From contig NZ_AQXQ01000012.1 in assembly GCF_000376865.1 (NCBI RefSeq), forward strand, positions 186,001 to 250,000: a stretch of 64,000 nucleotides of DNA, in the 5' to 3' direction. How positions within the stretch are numbered: position 1 is the first letter of the stretch; every line of letters begins with the position of its first letter. The position numbers and the translations under genes were made by a program. Shown in pieces: positions 32,580 through 40,961 of the stretch. This DNA is from Thioalkalivibrio sp. ALJ7 (GTDB taxonomy: Bacteria > Pseudomonadota > Gammaproteobacteria > Ectothiorhodospirales > Ectothiorhodospiraceae). The notes under the pieces are model-generated. The model made no database searches and was not told where the DNA came from. It saw nothing but the letters and a program-made list of their open reading frames with translations.

Positions 32580-33944
32580 TTAGTCCCAACCCGGAAGGTC
32601 ACCGGCCATGCAGGCCTCGATGTCGGCGACGCTCTTGGGACAATCGGCGCTCAGGACCTCGTGGCCGTCGCGGGTGACGGCCACGTCGTCCTCGATGCGG
32701 ATGCCGATACCCCGCAACTCCTTGGGTGCCTCGCTGTAGGGCCCGAAGTACAGACCCGGCTCCACGGTCATCACCATGCCCGACTCGAGCTGGCGCCAGG
32801 CGTCGCCGACGCGGTAGTCGCCAACGTCATGCACATCCAGCCCCAGCCAGTGGCCAGTGCGGTGCATATAGAACGGTCGAAAGGCCTGATCGCGGATCAG
32901 CTTGTCGAGACGGCCCTTGAGCACGCCCATGTCCTTGAGCCCACGGGTCAGTTCGCGCACGGCTGTGCTATGTGGCGTATCCCAGTCATTGCCGGGGCGC
33001 ACCTCTTTGATCGCCGCGAGCTGCGCGGCCAGTACGCATTCGTAGACCTCGCGCTGACGCTCGCCAAAGCGCCCGGAGACCGGGAAGGTTCGGGTAATGT
33101 CGGAGGCATAACCCTGCACCTCGCAGCCGGCGTCGATCAGCAGCAGGTCGCCGTCGTTCAACTCAGCCTGGTTCTCGATGTAGTGCAGGATGCAACCGTT
33201 TTCGCCGCCACCGACAATGGAGGGGTACGCGGTCTCGGTGCCAAAGCGGTGAAACTCGTGCAGCAGCTCGGCCTCCACCGCGAACTCGGTCAGGCCCGGA
33301 CGGCAGGCCTGCATCGCGCGCACATGCGCCTGGGTGGAGATGGCTGCGGCGTGGCGCATCAGTTTCAGCTCCGGCGCCTTCTTGAACAGCCGTTGTTCAT
33401 GCAGGTGATGCTCGACCGCGACGAATTCGTGCGGCGCACGCACGCCGTTACGCGCCTTGGCCCGCACCTGGTTGACCCAGCCGAACAGGCGCTGGTCCAG
33501 CGGCTCGTCGCGCCCGAACGGCGCGGCCATCACACCGCGGTTCTCCATCAGCCCCGGCAGGATCTCGTCGATGTCCTCGATGGGGAAGGCACACTCGGCG
33601 CCATAGGTCTCCATCGCGCCATCCGGCCCGGCGCGGCGGCCCTGCCAGGTTTCCAGGGTGGGATCGCGATCACGGCAGAACAGGATGTATTCACCCGCCG
33701 GTCGCCCCGGCACCAGCACGGCGACCGCATCCGGCTCCGGGAACCCGGTCAGGTAGAGGAAGTCGCTGTCCTGGCGGAACGGGTATTCGACGTCCCGGTT
33801 GCGGGTGCGCTCATGCGCAGCGGGGACGACGATTATCGAGTCCTGGCCAAGCGCCCGCATCAGTCGCTGGCGGCGCCGGGCGAACTCGCCCTGGGGGATC
33901 TCGGGCATCCGGCCCGGCCGGGGGGCTTGTCGCGTTCGCGTCAT
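32580..33944 (-). CDS. pepP: Xaa-Pro aminopeptidase
   Basis: 454 residues from the ATG at 33944, overlapping the ygfB-like stop as ATGA. It releases N-terminal residues next to proline in the cytoplasm. The creatinase N-domain (RRQRLMRALGQDSIIVVPAA, YPFRQDSDFLYLTGFPEPDA) is followed by the metal-binding pita-bread domain: LLLIDAGCEVQGYASDITRT (both Asp), MHRTGHWLGLDVHDVGDYR (His), MVMTVEPGLYFG (Glu) and GIGIRIEDDVAVT (Glu). All five ligands are present, and the length matches the family. It lies in a three-gene overlap with ygfB and a small hypothetical. Confidence 0.95.
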   Translation of the reverse strand: MTRTRQAPRPGRMPEIPQGEFARRRQRLMRALGQDSIIVVPAAHERTRNRDVEYPFRQDSDFLYLTGFPEPDAVAVLVPGRPAGEYILFCRDRDPTLETWQGRRAGPDGAMETYGAECAFPIEDIDEILPGLMENRGVMAAPFGRDEPLDQRLFGWVNQVRAKARNGVRAPHEFVAVEHHLHEQRLFKKAPELKLMRHAAAISTQAHVRAMQACRPGLTEFAVEAELLHEFHRFGTETAYPSIVGGGENGCILHYIENQAELNDGDLLLIDAGCEVQGYASDITRTFPVSGRFGERQREVYECVLAAQLAAIKEVRPGNDWDTPHSTAVRELTRGLKDMGVLKGRLDKLIRDQAFRPFYMHRTGHWLGLDVHDVGDYRVGDAWRQLESGMVMTVEPGLYFGPYSEAPKELRGIGIRIEDDVAVTRDGHEVLSADCPKSVADIEACMAGDLPGWD

Positions 33945-34546
33945 TGCATTGGGATCCGTTTCGGGTCGTCCGGGGCCAACTCGTCGGCGATCAGCAGCAC
34001 GCCCACGCGCACGTATTCGTTCAGCTCTTCGAAGGCCGCCAGGTTTTCCTCGTCGTCGTCGGGTTCCAGCTCGATGCGGGCAATCTCGGCGAAATCGCGC
34101 AGGATCTCGCTGGCCTCGGCCGAGGGCTTGAGCTGGCCCACCCGCGGTGTCTGCCCCAGCCCGGCGATGAAGCCGTCCACCCATTCGGACAGCGCCTGGG
34201 CCTGGGCCTCGATGGCCTCGTCGTCCGGCAACAGCGGGCCAAACCCCAGCTCCACGTCGTATAACTGGGCCAGCAACGCCCGGCGAATCGCCTCGACCGT
34301 CTTGCCGAACGCATCGCCCGCCCCTTCAGTTAGCGGGAACGCATCACCCAGGCTGCGCTCCAGGGCGTCGACATTGGCGCCCGGGTCCGCCACCAGGCAG
34401 CCGGTAAACAAACCATGTGCCGACGCCGGCGTCTGCGCATACCCCATGCTGCGCAGGCCATGCTCCAGCTGCTCTCGCAGAGCGTCGGGGTCGCGCTCCA
34501 GACCGTCCAGCGATTTCGTATTGCCGGCATGTGATTCCCGCGCCAT
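33941..34546 (-). CDS. UPF0149 family protein (YgfB-like)
   Basis: 201 residues from the ATG at 34546, overlapping the previous TGA. The YgfB/YecA all-helical domain is recognised from SAHGLFTGCLVADP, ALSEWVDGFIAGLG and DFAEIARIELEPDDDEENLA AFEELNEYVRVGVLLI. It has no SEC-C zinc motif, so it is the YgfB rather than the YecA type. In E. coli and Pseudomonas this gene precedes pepP and ubiH as here. YgfB has been linked to gene regulation in Pseudomonas; its molecular role here is unproven. Confidence 0.88.
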   Translation of the reverse strand: MARESHAGNTKSLDGLERDPDALREQLEHGLRSMGYAQTPASAHGLFTGCLVADPGANVDALERSLGDAFPLTEGAGDAFGKTVEAIRRALLAQLYDVELGFGPLLPDDEAIEAQAQALSEWVDGFIAGLGQTPRVGQLKPSAEASEILRDFAEIARIELEPDDDEENLAAFEELNEYVRVGVLLIADELAPDDPKRIPMQ

Positions 34547-34833
34547 CAAAACGACTCCAGGCGGGCTTCATAGGGGAACAGCAGAAAGCGGTAAAGCTCG
34601 TCCCCCACCTGCAGGTGCGTGAACTGCGGCTCGCCCAGTTTGATCGCGCTGGAACCCGTGGAGGACAGCATGTTGAGACCGAAGCGCTTGTCCTCGATCA
34701 AGGCGTTCAACAACCGCTCCAATTCCGGGTGCGGCACGGTGCCCGTATTGTCGACAATCCGGCACGGCTTTCCATTATGGGCCGTACCCTCGATTACGGT
34801 GGCCTCGGGGCCGGGTTCGGGCGGCTGGGTCAT
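34546..34833 (-). CDS. Small conserved-looking protein upstream of ygfB
   Basis: 95 residues from the ATG at 34833; no strong SD. The sequence is mixed alpha/beta with no signal or TM (AHNGKPCRIVDNTGTVPHPE, LERLLNALIEDKRFGLNMLS). Its stop overlaps the ygfB-like start, so it is co-translated. It is divergent from the zapA pair. I do not recognise the family. Confidence 0.55.
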   Translation of the reverse strand: MTQPPEPGPEATVIEGTAHNGKPCRIVDNTGTVPHPELERLLNALIEDKRFGLNMLSSTGSSAIKLGEPQFTHLQVGDELYRFLLFPYEARLESF

Positions 34834-34966
34834 GGGCGGCAGATACTCAATCAGGGGAAATCGACCTATTGTGGCCAGCCTGAGCCGCAGGCCGCAACAA
34901 ACCCCGCTGCGAGGGTTTGCTACCGGCCCATACAGTGAAGGTGTTCCCGCAAGAAGATCACGCAAG

Positions 34967-34996
34967 TTGACGCTTTGCGCGGACGGCTCCTAGACT
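34967..34996 (+). promoter_or_regulatory. Sigma-70-type promoter for the TIGR02449-zapA pair
   Basis: TTGACG (34967-34972) and TAGACT (34991-34996) are 18 bp apart and about 55 nt upstream of the ATG at 35052. Confidence 0.55.
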
Positions 34997-35051
34997 CCAG
35001 TAGTGAATGACCTGCGGCGGACGCCGCCCTTGCCAACCGGGACTCAAGGCC

Positions 35052-35279
35052 ATGCAGCCAAACGACGATTCCGCACCTGACCCGACCGAGCGCCTTGAGG
35101 CCGCGATCACGCGCCTCCTGGAAGAGCATGCGGCCCTGCGTGAGGAGCATCATTTGCTGCAGGAACAGGTCCGTCAGCTCAAAAGCGAACGCGCCTCCTT
35201 CAAGGAACGCAACGAACAAGCCCGCCACCGGGTCGAGAACATGATCGCGCGCCTGAGATCGATGGAGCACAGCGAATGA
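35052..35279 (+). CDS. TIGR02449 family coiled-coil protein (ZapB-like)
   Basis: 75 residues from the ATG at 35052; an in-frame ATG at 35007 would add 15 unconserved residues. It is almost entirely coiled coil (LEAAITRLLEEHAALREEHH LLQEQVRQLK, RARFKERNEQARHRVENMIA-like heptads), ending ARLRSMEHSE. Members of this small family precede zapA. The stop overlaps the zapA ATG (ATGA). A division-associated role at the Z-ring is inferred from the linkage. Confidence 0.82.
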   Translation: MQPNDDSAPDPTERLEAAITRLLEEHAALREEHHLLQEQVRQLKSERASFKERNEQARHRVENMIARLRSMEHSE

Positions 35280-35566
35280 GCCAGTCCGAACCCGTTCGCA
35301 TCTCCATCATGGGCAAGGAGTACCAGATTGCCTGCCCACCGGAGGAACGCGCCGATCTGTTTGCTTCGGCAACCCTGGTGGACGAACGCATGCGCGAGTT
35401 GCGCGATGGAGGCCGCATCGTGGGCGCGGAGCGCATCGCGGTGATGGTCGCGCTCAACCTGGCGCACGAGATGCTGGAGTGCCAGCAGCAGAAGTCCGGC
35501 GCCAGCTCGGCGCGCCTGATCGATCTGGCCGACCGCATCGAAAAAGGCCTCGGCTCACCGCGCTAA
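35276..35566 (+). CDS. zapA: Cell division protein ZapA
   Basis: 96 residues. The ZapA domain (VRISIMGKEYQIACPPEERA DLFASATLVDERMRELR) is followed by a dimerising helix (ERIAVMVALNLAHEMLECQQ). ZapA cross-links FtsZ protofilaments at the division site. It is co-translated with the upstream coiled-coil gene. In many gammaproteobacteria the 6S RNA and a 5-formyl-THF cyclo-ligase gene follow; here no such ORF follows, and a MITE-like element fills the space. Confidence 0.93.
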   Translation: MSQSEPVRISIMGKEYQIACPPEERADLFASATLVDERMRELRDGGRIVGAERIAVMVALNLAHEMLECQQQKSGASSARLIDLADRIEKGLGSPR

Positions 35567-35589
35567 CGCGTTTGGCGGCCGCACGCCCT

Positions 35590-35750
35590 CCGCTCTTCAG
35601 TCCTTGCCTCAGTCTCCGGGCACACCCAACCGCCCCGAGGCCGGCCACCATTACATCGCCCGGTATCCCACCTGCCACCATTGTCTAGACCTGATTGGCG
35701 GGCGACCTGAGGAAGGCGCCGGACACTCCGAGAACCAAACGATCGCTGCG
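35590..35750 (+). ncRNA. Weak candidate for 6S RNA (ssrS)
   Basis: The position directly after zapA is where ssrS lies in many gammaproteobacteria. CCTTGCCTCAG near 35614 can pair with CTGAGGAAGG near 35708, leaving a large internal region, as in 6S RNA, and the 3' part (GGCGCCGGACACTCCGAGA) faintly resembles 6S 3' ends. Conserved 6S sequence motifs are not clear. The ends are nominal. Confidence 0.22.
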
Positions 35751-35752
35751 GT

Positions 35753-36085
35753 TAGGGAGACGCTGATTGAATCGCACGACCGCGTTGGCGCCCCCCAGTT
35801 TTTCGAGTCAAAGCGTTCCGAGACAAGGCGCGTCGTGCAGCAGGTAGTGGTTCTACCCGCCCGTTTCTGATGGGTTCGGGGCGCAACGCAGGATCGGGGA
35901 ACAGGGGGCACCAACCCGACACGTGATTGAAAGAGCGGGCTCGGCCGCCCGTTGTTGATCAAAAACGGGCGCGGGAACGGCGTTGCGGTTCCCTTGTGCA
36001 GAGTGACTGCACGGCAGTCACCGCGCCTTGTTCGCACGCAAAAGCAACTCGAGCGCGGACGTGCGATTCAATCAGCGTCTCCCTA
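35753..36085. mobile_element. MITE-like element, complete copy 1 (333 bp)
   Basis: Perfect 26-bp terminal inverted repeats start TAGGGAGACGCTGATTGAAT (35753-35778 and 36060-36085). The interior is closely similar, in inverted orientation, to the element at 40962-41279, including CCGTTTCTGATGGGTT, AACGGGCGCGGGAACGGCGT and TTCGCACGCAAAAGCAACTC. It has no ORF. The right terminal TAG, read on the minus strand, is the stop codon of orn. TA at both extreme ends suggests a TA target (IS630/Tc1-type), which is an inference. Confidence 0.85.
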
Positions 36086-36649
36086 GTCGTGCGATGCCGC
36101 AGGCGGCAGCTTGATGAACTTCTCGCGGTACAGGCGTAGCTCGTCGATCGAGTCCCGGATATCCTGCAGGGCCTGGTGCGACGCATTCTTGCGCAACTGC
36201 GCGATCACATCCGGCGCCCAGCGCCGCGCCAGTTCTTTCAGCGTGGAGACGTCAAGGTTGCGGTAGTGGAAATACTGCTCCAGCTCCGGCATCAGGCGCG
36301 CCATGAACCGCCGGTCCTGGCAGATGGAATTCCCGCACATCGGCGAGGCCCCCTTCGGCACATACTGCGCCAGAAACTCCAGCGTGACCTGCTCGGCATC
36401 CGCCGCATCCGACGAGCTGGTGCGAACCCGTTCGATGAGCCCCGAATTTCCGTGGGTACGCTGGTTCCACTCATCCATCGCCCCCAGCACCTCGGACGGC
36501 TGATAGACCGCAATTACGGGTCCTTCGGCAAGCACATTCAGTTCCTTGTCGGTGACGATCGTCGCCACCTCCAGGATACGATCTGTCTGCGGCTCGAGAC
36601 CGGTCATCTCGAGATCGATCCAGATCAGGTTTTCGGCGTTCACGGCCAT
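36083..36649 (-). CDS. orn: Oligoribonuclease
   Basis: 188 residues; ATG at 36649 with AAGGAG upstream. A 3'-5' DEDDh exoribonuclease degrading 2-5-mer RNA and pGpG in the cytoplasm. Exo motifs: [20 protein letters not shown] (Asp/Glu), [19 protein letters not shown] (Asp), and [20 protein letters not shown] (His, Asp). The length is as expected (~180). The stop codon is contributed by the terminal repeat of the adjoining MITE, so the last few residues (PPAASHD) may differ from relatives. It is divergent from the cytochrome c gene. Confidence 0.96.
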   Translation of the reverse strand: MAVNAENLIWIDLEMTGLEPQTDRILEVATIVTDKELNVLAEGPVIAVYQPSEVLGAMDEWNQRTHGNSGLIERVRTSSSDAADAEQVTLEFLAQYVPKGASPMCGNSICQDRRFMARLMPELEQYFHYRNLDVSTLKELARRWAPDVIAQLRKNASHQALQDIRDSIDELRLYREKFIKLPPAASHD

Positions 36650-36774
36650 ATTGCGTACTCCTTCGCGGGCAGGCCATCGGTCACGGCCGGGACCCTTTCA
36701 TCTGGCGCAGGAGTCTATCATCATGGTTGCGGGGTCTGTGGCCCCGCTACAACTCCCGATGACAGGAGGGATTC

Positions 36775-37095
36775 ATGCGATTCAACAACGCACACATTGC
36801 CGCCGGCACCGCGGTGCTGGCCCTGAGCCTGGGTGGCGCAAGCACCGCGCTGGCCGACGACATCCGCAAGGGGCAGGAACTGCACAGCGATAATTGCATT
36901 AGCTGTCACGCCGACATGGTCGGAGGTGATGGTTCTGAGCTGTACACCCGTGAGAACCGCATGGTCGGCTCGCACGACGACTTGGTGGCCCAGGTCAACA
37001 ACTGCAACGCGAACCTCGGCACCAACTGGTTCGACGACGAGGTTGATGCCGTAGTCGCCTACCTCAACGCGGAGTACTACCAGTTCGATGAGTGA
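36775..37095 (+). CDS. Periplasmic monohaem cytochrome c
   Basis: 106 residues; ATG at 36775 with AGGAGG upstream. The signal peptide ends ASTALA (~26). A single haem motif, CISCH, at ~40-44 sits in RKGQELHSDNCISCHADMVG; the C-terminal half has Met residues (ENRMVGSH) as likely sixth ligand, then a helix FDDEVDAVVAYLNAEYYQFD. An extra Cys (NNCNANLG) lies after the haem site. Small, c5/c551-like electron carrier. It overlaps the pterin dehydratase start by 8 nt, an unusual pairing. Confidence 0.9.
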   Translation: MRFNNAHIAAGTAVLALSLGGASTALADDIRKGQELHSDNCISCHADMVGGDGSELYTRENRMVGSHDDLVAQVNNCNANLGTNWFDDEVDAVVAYLNAEYYQFDE

Positions 37096-37423
37096 TCTGA
37101 AGACCCGGCATTGCCAATCCTGCGAGGGCATGACCGCCCCGATGCCCCGCGCGGACGCGGAGGGGGCGCTGGGACAACTGCAAGAAGCCTGGGGCATCGA
37201 CAAAGCCGGAAAGAGCATCCAACGAAGTTTCAAATTCAAGAATTATCACGAAACCATGGCCTTCGTGAATGCAGTCGCCTGGATCGCGCACGTCGAGGAT
37301 CATCATCCCGACATGGCGGTCGGGTTCAATCGCTGCGCGGTGGAGTTCTCCACCCATGCCATCGGCGGCCTGAGCGAAAACGACTTCATTTGTGCCGCGC
37401 GTATTGATGCCCTTTTCGAATAA
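37088..37423 (+). CDS. 4a-hydroxytetrahydrobiopterin dehydratase (PCD/DCoH)
   Basis: 111 residues; ATG at 37088 inside the cytochrome gene's end. The PCD active-site pattern is present: AWIAHVEDHHPDMAVGFN, then CAVEFSTHAIGGLSENDF (His-His-Pro, aromatic, His and Asp). It dehydrates 4a-carbinolamine pterins after aromatic amino acid hydroxylation. No phenylalanine hydroxylase gene is nearby, so it may serve another pterin cofactor, such as molybdopterin-related or that of the PTPS-like cluster. An N-terminal HCQSCEGMTAPMP segment adds two Cys and is common in proteobacterial members. Confidence 0.93.
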   Translation: MSDLKTRHCQSCEGMTAPMPRADAEGALGQLQEAWGIDKAGKSIQRSFKFKNYHETMAFVNAVAWIAHVEDHHPDMAVGFNRCAVEFSTHAIGGLSENDFICAARIDALFE

Positions 37424-37450
37424 TCGACCTGGACGGACGGAGGCTCGGGC

Positions 37451-38347
37451 TTGACCCCATTCGCCCGGGTCTTCGCTCGCCACAACCAGATGGCCGACAT
37501 CGCGCGGGACGATGAACCCCCGCGCCGCTTGCGCCTGCACAGGCGCTTCCGCGATCTCGCCTGCGGCGACCGCGTTGAGCTGGACACCACCGGCGAGCAG
37601 GTGGACCTCCTGCTTGAGCGCGACAATGTACTGGTGCGCCGGGACGGCTTCGGGCGGCGCAAAGTGATCGCGGCCAATATCGATTGCGTGTGGATCGTGA
37701 TTGCCCCGGAACCGGCGCCTTCGCGCAACCTGATCGACCGCTTCCTCGTGGCAGTGCTAAACCTACCAGCTCGACCCCGCCTGCTCATCAACAAACAGGA
37801 TACGGGCCCCGCGGCCCCACCCGAATGGCTGAATGCCTACCGCCAGCTGGACCTGGAGCCGCTGTACGTCAGTGCCAAGACGGGCTATGGGCTCGATGAC
37901 CTGGCAACGGCAGCCGCCGGCCAGACCAATATCCTGGTGGGGCAATCCGGTGTCGGGAAATCTTCGCTGGTCGCCGCGCTGCTGGATCAGTACGGGTTGA
38001 CGGACGCCACCGCACCCGCCACCGGCGAGCTTGCCGCTTCTGGGGAAGGCCGTCATACCACGGTCACGGCCCAGTGGTTCCCGCTGGCCAATGGCGGCGC
38101 CTGGATCGACTCCCCGGGGGTACGCGATTTCACACCCGAAATCCCGTCACTGGACACGCTGGAACGGGGCTTTCCCGATATCGCGGAATGCGCCGATCAC
38201 TGCCGTTTCCGCGATTGCCGCCATCAACGCGAGCCCGGCTGCGCGGTACTGGCCGCAATCGACTCAGGCGAACTGCCCGCAGCCCGCCTCCAGGCCTGGC
38301 ATGACCTTGCTGCCGAAATCCCCGCCCAAACCCGCGCCCGCGGGTAA
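37451..38347 (+). CDS. rsgA: Ribosome small-subunit-dependent GTPase RsgA
   Basis: 298 residues from a TTG at 37451 with GGAGG 8 nt upstream. Circularly permuted GTPase that proofreads 30S assembly. An N-terminal OB fold (RLHRRFRDLACGDRVEL) is followed by G4 LLINKQD, G5 SAKTGYG, G1 NILVGQSGVGKSSLVAALL, G3 WIDSPGVRDF and the zinc knuckle CADHCRFRDCRHQREPGCAV. All motifs are intact. It is usually linked with orn, as here, but with the cytochrome and PCD genes inserted between. Confidence 0.95.
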   Translation: MTPFARVFARHNQMADIARDDEPPRRLRLHRRFRDLACGDRVELDTTGEQVDLLLERDNVLVRRDGFGRRKVIAANIDCVWIVIAPEPAPSRNLIDRFLVAVLNLPARPRLLINKQDTGPAAPPEWLNAYRQLDLEPLYVSAKTGYGLDDLATAAAGQTNILVGQSGVGKSSLVAALLDQYGLTDATAPATGELAASGEGRHTTVTAQWFPLANGGAWIDSPGVRDFTPEIPSLDTLERGFPDIAECADHCRFRDCRHQREPGCAVLAAIDSGELPAARLQAWHDLAAEIPAQTRARG

Positions 38348-38356
38348 GGGCCGTTT

Positions 38357-38640
38357 GTTTTCACCACGAAGCGCACGAAGGCACGAAGAAGGGCAAGGGC
38401 AAGGGCAAGGGCAAGGGCAAGGGCGTTCTACCACGGAGGGCACAGAGTGGGCCTTGGGGACGGTAACAGCGAAAACCTGATGTCCAGGTTTCTGGGGCGT
38501 TTCACCCGCGCTTCGAGCATTCCGGCAATTGTCTGGCCATTCTCCGTGTCCTCTGTGATCTCTGTGGTCACACGGTTTCGATCTTCTTCGTGCCTTCGTG
38601 CGCTTCGTGGTGACAATAGTTCGTGCGCTTCGTGGTGAAA
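38357..38640. repeat. Long inverted CACGAAG repeat locus with an AAGGGC microsatellite
   Basis: The left arm TTCACCACGAAGCGCACGAA...GAAG (38360-38391) is matched by its reverse complement at 38583-38613, a near-perfect ~31-bp inverted repeat, and a further partial copy sits at 38620-38640. Inside are tandem AAGGGC units (about six, 38387-38424) and complementary ACCACGGAGGGCACAGAG / CTCTGTGATCTCTGTGGT tracts. No gene is supported in 38348-38745. Confidence 0.75.
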
Positions 38641-38745
38641 ATCAGACGCGCGCAGGGAGGCCGCACCGTGGATAGCGTGCAGTGAGAGTCACAAGGGAAT
38701 GGCTGGCGGGCACCGCGGTGGGGGGAATAGCGGTGGGGGCCGGGA

Positions 38746-39522
38746 TCAGAAGGTCAGGCCCATTTCGAGGCCGATGACCGAGGAGGTCGGCTCGCGGCTT
38801 GCGCCTTCGAATTCGAGGCGGTCGGCCAGCCAGTTGTCGGCAGAGTTCAGCGAATAGTCGTCGTAATACAAGCTCAGGGACAGCTCGGACTGGTTCTGCA
38901 GACGCATACGCCCGTCCAGGCTCAGGTAACCCGCGGTACGGCCCGTATCGCGATAGCGGTCGCCATAACCGAAGCCGAGGCCGCGATCGTCGCTGGACAG
39001 GGGCTGACGCACCCCCACGCGGAACTGGCTATCAAATCGGCCAGAGGCGAAGGTCGGCCCAAAGCTGAAGTCGGTAAAGTAGGCGGTGGTTTCACTCGCC
39101 GGCCCGAGATCGTTCCAGTCCGGACGGGTTTCCATGCCCAGGCCTAGATTCAGGCCGTAACCGAAGCCAGCACCCAGGTCTTGGTGATAGGCACCCACCG
39201 CCTCGAACAGGCGCGCTCCACTGAACGCATTGTCCGCTTCATCAAGGGCCGCGGCATCTCCAGTGCTGCGCACCGACAAGCGGTAGCGAGACTCGGCATC
39301 GCGGGCCGCATCCGGATTCTCTTGCGGCATCACGCCTGACGAGGACGCCTCAAGCAGCGAGAAACGGTCATCGGCACTGGCCGTGCCCGCGCCCAGCGCA
39401 AGCCCAGCCACCGCCAGGACAACAAACATCAGCGACGAACGTGAGGCACAAACAGGCAGAGACCGCGGGCTTTGCGCCTGCGGCCGCTTCAAGGCTGCAC
39501 CGTTCAATCCGTGTCGCGTCAC
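38746..39522 (-). CDS. Predicted outer-membrane beta-barrel protein
   Basis: 258 residues from a GTG at 39522; an ATG at 39429 would shorten it to 227 and start right at the signal peptide. The signal segment is SSLMFVVLAVAGLALGAGTASA. The mature protein alternates short amphipathic strands (YGLNLGLGMETRP, DSQFRVGVRQPLSS, RMRLQNQSELSLSLYYDDYS) and ends in Phe (SSVIGLEMGLTF), as BAM substrates do. About 8-10 strands are expected. The barrel family is not recognised. Confidence 0.75.
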   Translation of the reverse strand: MTRHGLNGAALKRPQAQSPRSLPVCASRSSLMFVVLAVAGLALGAGTASADDRFSLLEASSSGVMPQENPDAARDAESRYRLSVRSTGDAAALDEADNAFSGARLFEAVGAYHQDLGAGFGYGLNLGLGMETRPDWNDLGPASETTAYFTDFSFGPTFASGRFDSQFRVGVRQPLSSDDRGLGFGYGDRYRDTGRTAGYLSLDGRMRLQNQSELSLSLYYDDYSLNSADNWLADRLEFEGASREPTSSVIGLEMGLTF

Positions 39523-39549
39523 ACCGATAATCCGTGTTGTCGGTCCTGG

Positions 39550-39894
39550 CTAGCCTGGTGGCCAGCTCAGTGCACGTCCGGCAAGGACATGCATATGTAT
39601 ATGGTAGACCGTTTGCCCACCGTGTTCGTTGCAATTCATCACGGTTCGATAACCGATTTCAGCAAAACCGCGATCGTGTGCGATCCGGGCCGCCGCGCGG
39701 GTCATCGCGCCGATCACCGGGGCATCTTCGGCCGACAAATCGTTCAACGTGGCGATGTGCTTTTTCGGGATGACCAGCACATGCTCCGGGGCCTGCGGGT
39801 TGAGGTCTTCAAAGGCCAGCACGGCCTCGTCCTCGAACACCACCTGCGCCGGGATCTCGCCCGCGACGATCTTGCAAAAGATGCAGTCGGCCAT
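39550..39894 (-). CDS. HIT family (HinT-like) purine nucleoside phosphoramidase
   Basis: 114 residues from the ATG at 39894 (GGGAG upstream); a longer start at 39909 is less likely. It hydrolyses AMP-lysine and adenosine phosphoramidates. CIFCKIVAGEIPAQVVFEDE at the start, EHVLVIPKKHIATLNDLSAE in the middle, and the histidine triad TVYHIHMHVLAGR near the end are typical. Cytoplasmic homodimer. It is followed in the same direction by nothing coupled, and lies downstream of recR with a 78-nt gap. Confidence 0.94.
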   Translation of the reverse strand: MADCIFCKIVAGEIPAQVVFEDEAVLAFEDLNPQAPEHVLVIPKKHIATLNDLSAEDAPVIGAMTRAAARIAHDRGFAEIGYRTVMNCNEHGGQTVYHIHMHVLAGRALSWPPG

Positions 39895-39971
39895 TGTCGT
39901 CTCCCGCATGAACGGAGCGGATTTATATCAGGGAACGGTAATGGATTCAATGCGCCACTGGCGCAGGCCGC

Positions 39972-40562
39972 TCAATAGTCCCGACGACCCGATAACGCGT
40001 GCGCCAGGGTCCCCGCATCGATGTATTCCAGCTCCCCGCCACTGGGGATGCCTTGAGCGATGCGCGTGGTGCGGACCCCGTGACGCGCCGCCATCTCCGC
40101 CAGGTAATGGGCGGTCACCTCGCCTTCGACGGAGGTGTTGGTGGCCAGGATCAATTCCTCGACGCCCTCGGATTGCAGCCGCGCCTCCAGACGGTCCAGC
40201 CCCAACTCCTCTGGACCGATGCCATCCAGCGGTGACAGACGACCCAGCAGCACATGAAAGCGCCCCCCAAAGTCGGTCGCCGACTCGATGGCCATCACAT
40301 CGCCGGGGCTTTCCACCACACAGACCACCCGCGAATCCCGCTCCGGGTCCGCGCAACGGCTGCAGGTCTCGGCCGCGGTCAGCGTCCGGCAGACCGAACA
40401 GTGGCCAATACGGGCCACGGCTTCGTCCATTGCCCGCGAGAGGCGCCGCGCACCCTCGCGGTCACGCTCCAGCAGGTGCAGCGCCATGCGCCGTGCCGAT
40501 TTGGCCCCGACACCGGGGAGGCAACGTAGCGCCTGGACCAGCTCGTCCAGTTCCGCATCCAT
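39972..40562 (-). CDS. recR: Recombination mediator RecR
   Basis: 196 residues; ATG at 40562, 22 nt after ybaB. It loads RecA with RecO/RecF at gaps. Helix-hairpin-helix (ALRCLPGVGAKSARRMALHL), a Cys4 zinc finger (HCSVCRTLTAAETCSRCADP) and the Toprim domain (VCVVESPGDVMAIE ... EELILATNTSVEGEVTAHYL) occur in that order. The length matches the family. Operon dnaX-ybaB-recR as in most gammaproteobacteria. Confidence 0.96.
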   Translation of the reverse strand: MDAELDELVQALRCLPGVGAKSARRMALHLLERDREGARRLSRAMDEAVARIGHCSVCRTLTAAETCSRCADPERDSRVVCVVESPGDVMAIESATDFGGRFHVLLGRLSPLDGIGPEELGLDRLEARLQSEGVEELILATNTSVEGEVTAHYLAEMAARHGVRTTRIAQGIPSGGELEYIDAGTLAHALSGRRDY

Positions 40563-40584
40563 CAGGCGCGCCCGATCCGCTGCG

Positions 40585-40911
40585 TCAGAACGGCAGCTTC
40601 ATGCCCGCCGGCAGGCCCATACCTTCGGTCAGGCTGCCCATGCGTTCCTGGGTCGTGGATTCGACCTTTTGCACGGCATCGTTGACGGCCGCAGCGACCA
40701 GGTCCTCGATCATGTCGCGGTCGTCATCGAACAGGCTCGGGTCAATCTTCACGCGGCGCACGGCGTGCTTGCCGGTCATGACCACGCTGACCAGCCCACC
40801 GCCGGCCTGGCCCTCGATCTCCATCTCGGCCAGTTCGGCCTGCACCTTCTGCATGTCTTCCTGCATCTTCTGGGCCTGCTTCATCAGGCCACCCATGCCA
40901 CCTTTCATCAT
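40585..40911 (-). CDS. ybaB: YbaB/EbfC nucleoid-associated protein
   Basis: 108 residues; ATG at 40911 with GGAG 9-10 nt upstream. A small DNA-binding 'tweezer' dimer: [20 protein letters not shown], then [20 protein letters not shown] and [20 protein letters not shown]. It sits between dnaX and recR. The MITE-like element separates its start from the dnaX stop by 364 nt, where relatives usually have a short gap, so co-transcription must pass through the element. Confidence 0.94.
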   Translation of the reverse strand: MMKGGMGGLMKQAQKMQEDMQKVQAELAEMEIEGQAGGGLVSVVMTGKHAVRRVKIDPSLFDDDRDMIEDLVAAAVNDAVQKVESTTQERMGSLTEGMGLPAGMKLPF

Positions 40912-40961
40912 AATTTCGATCTCCTGTCCCGCGCGTCGCGCGAGATCTCACTATGTAACGT

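Noticed and set aside
30831-34622. 1263-codon plus-strand open frame
   Set aside because: Antisense to ubiH, pepP and ygfB; its length comes from GC-biased codon third positions on the opposite strand.
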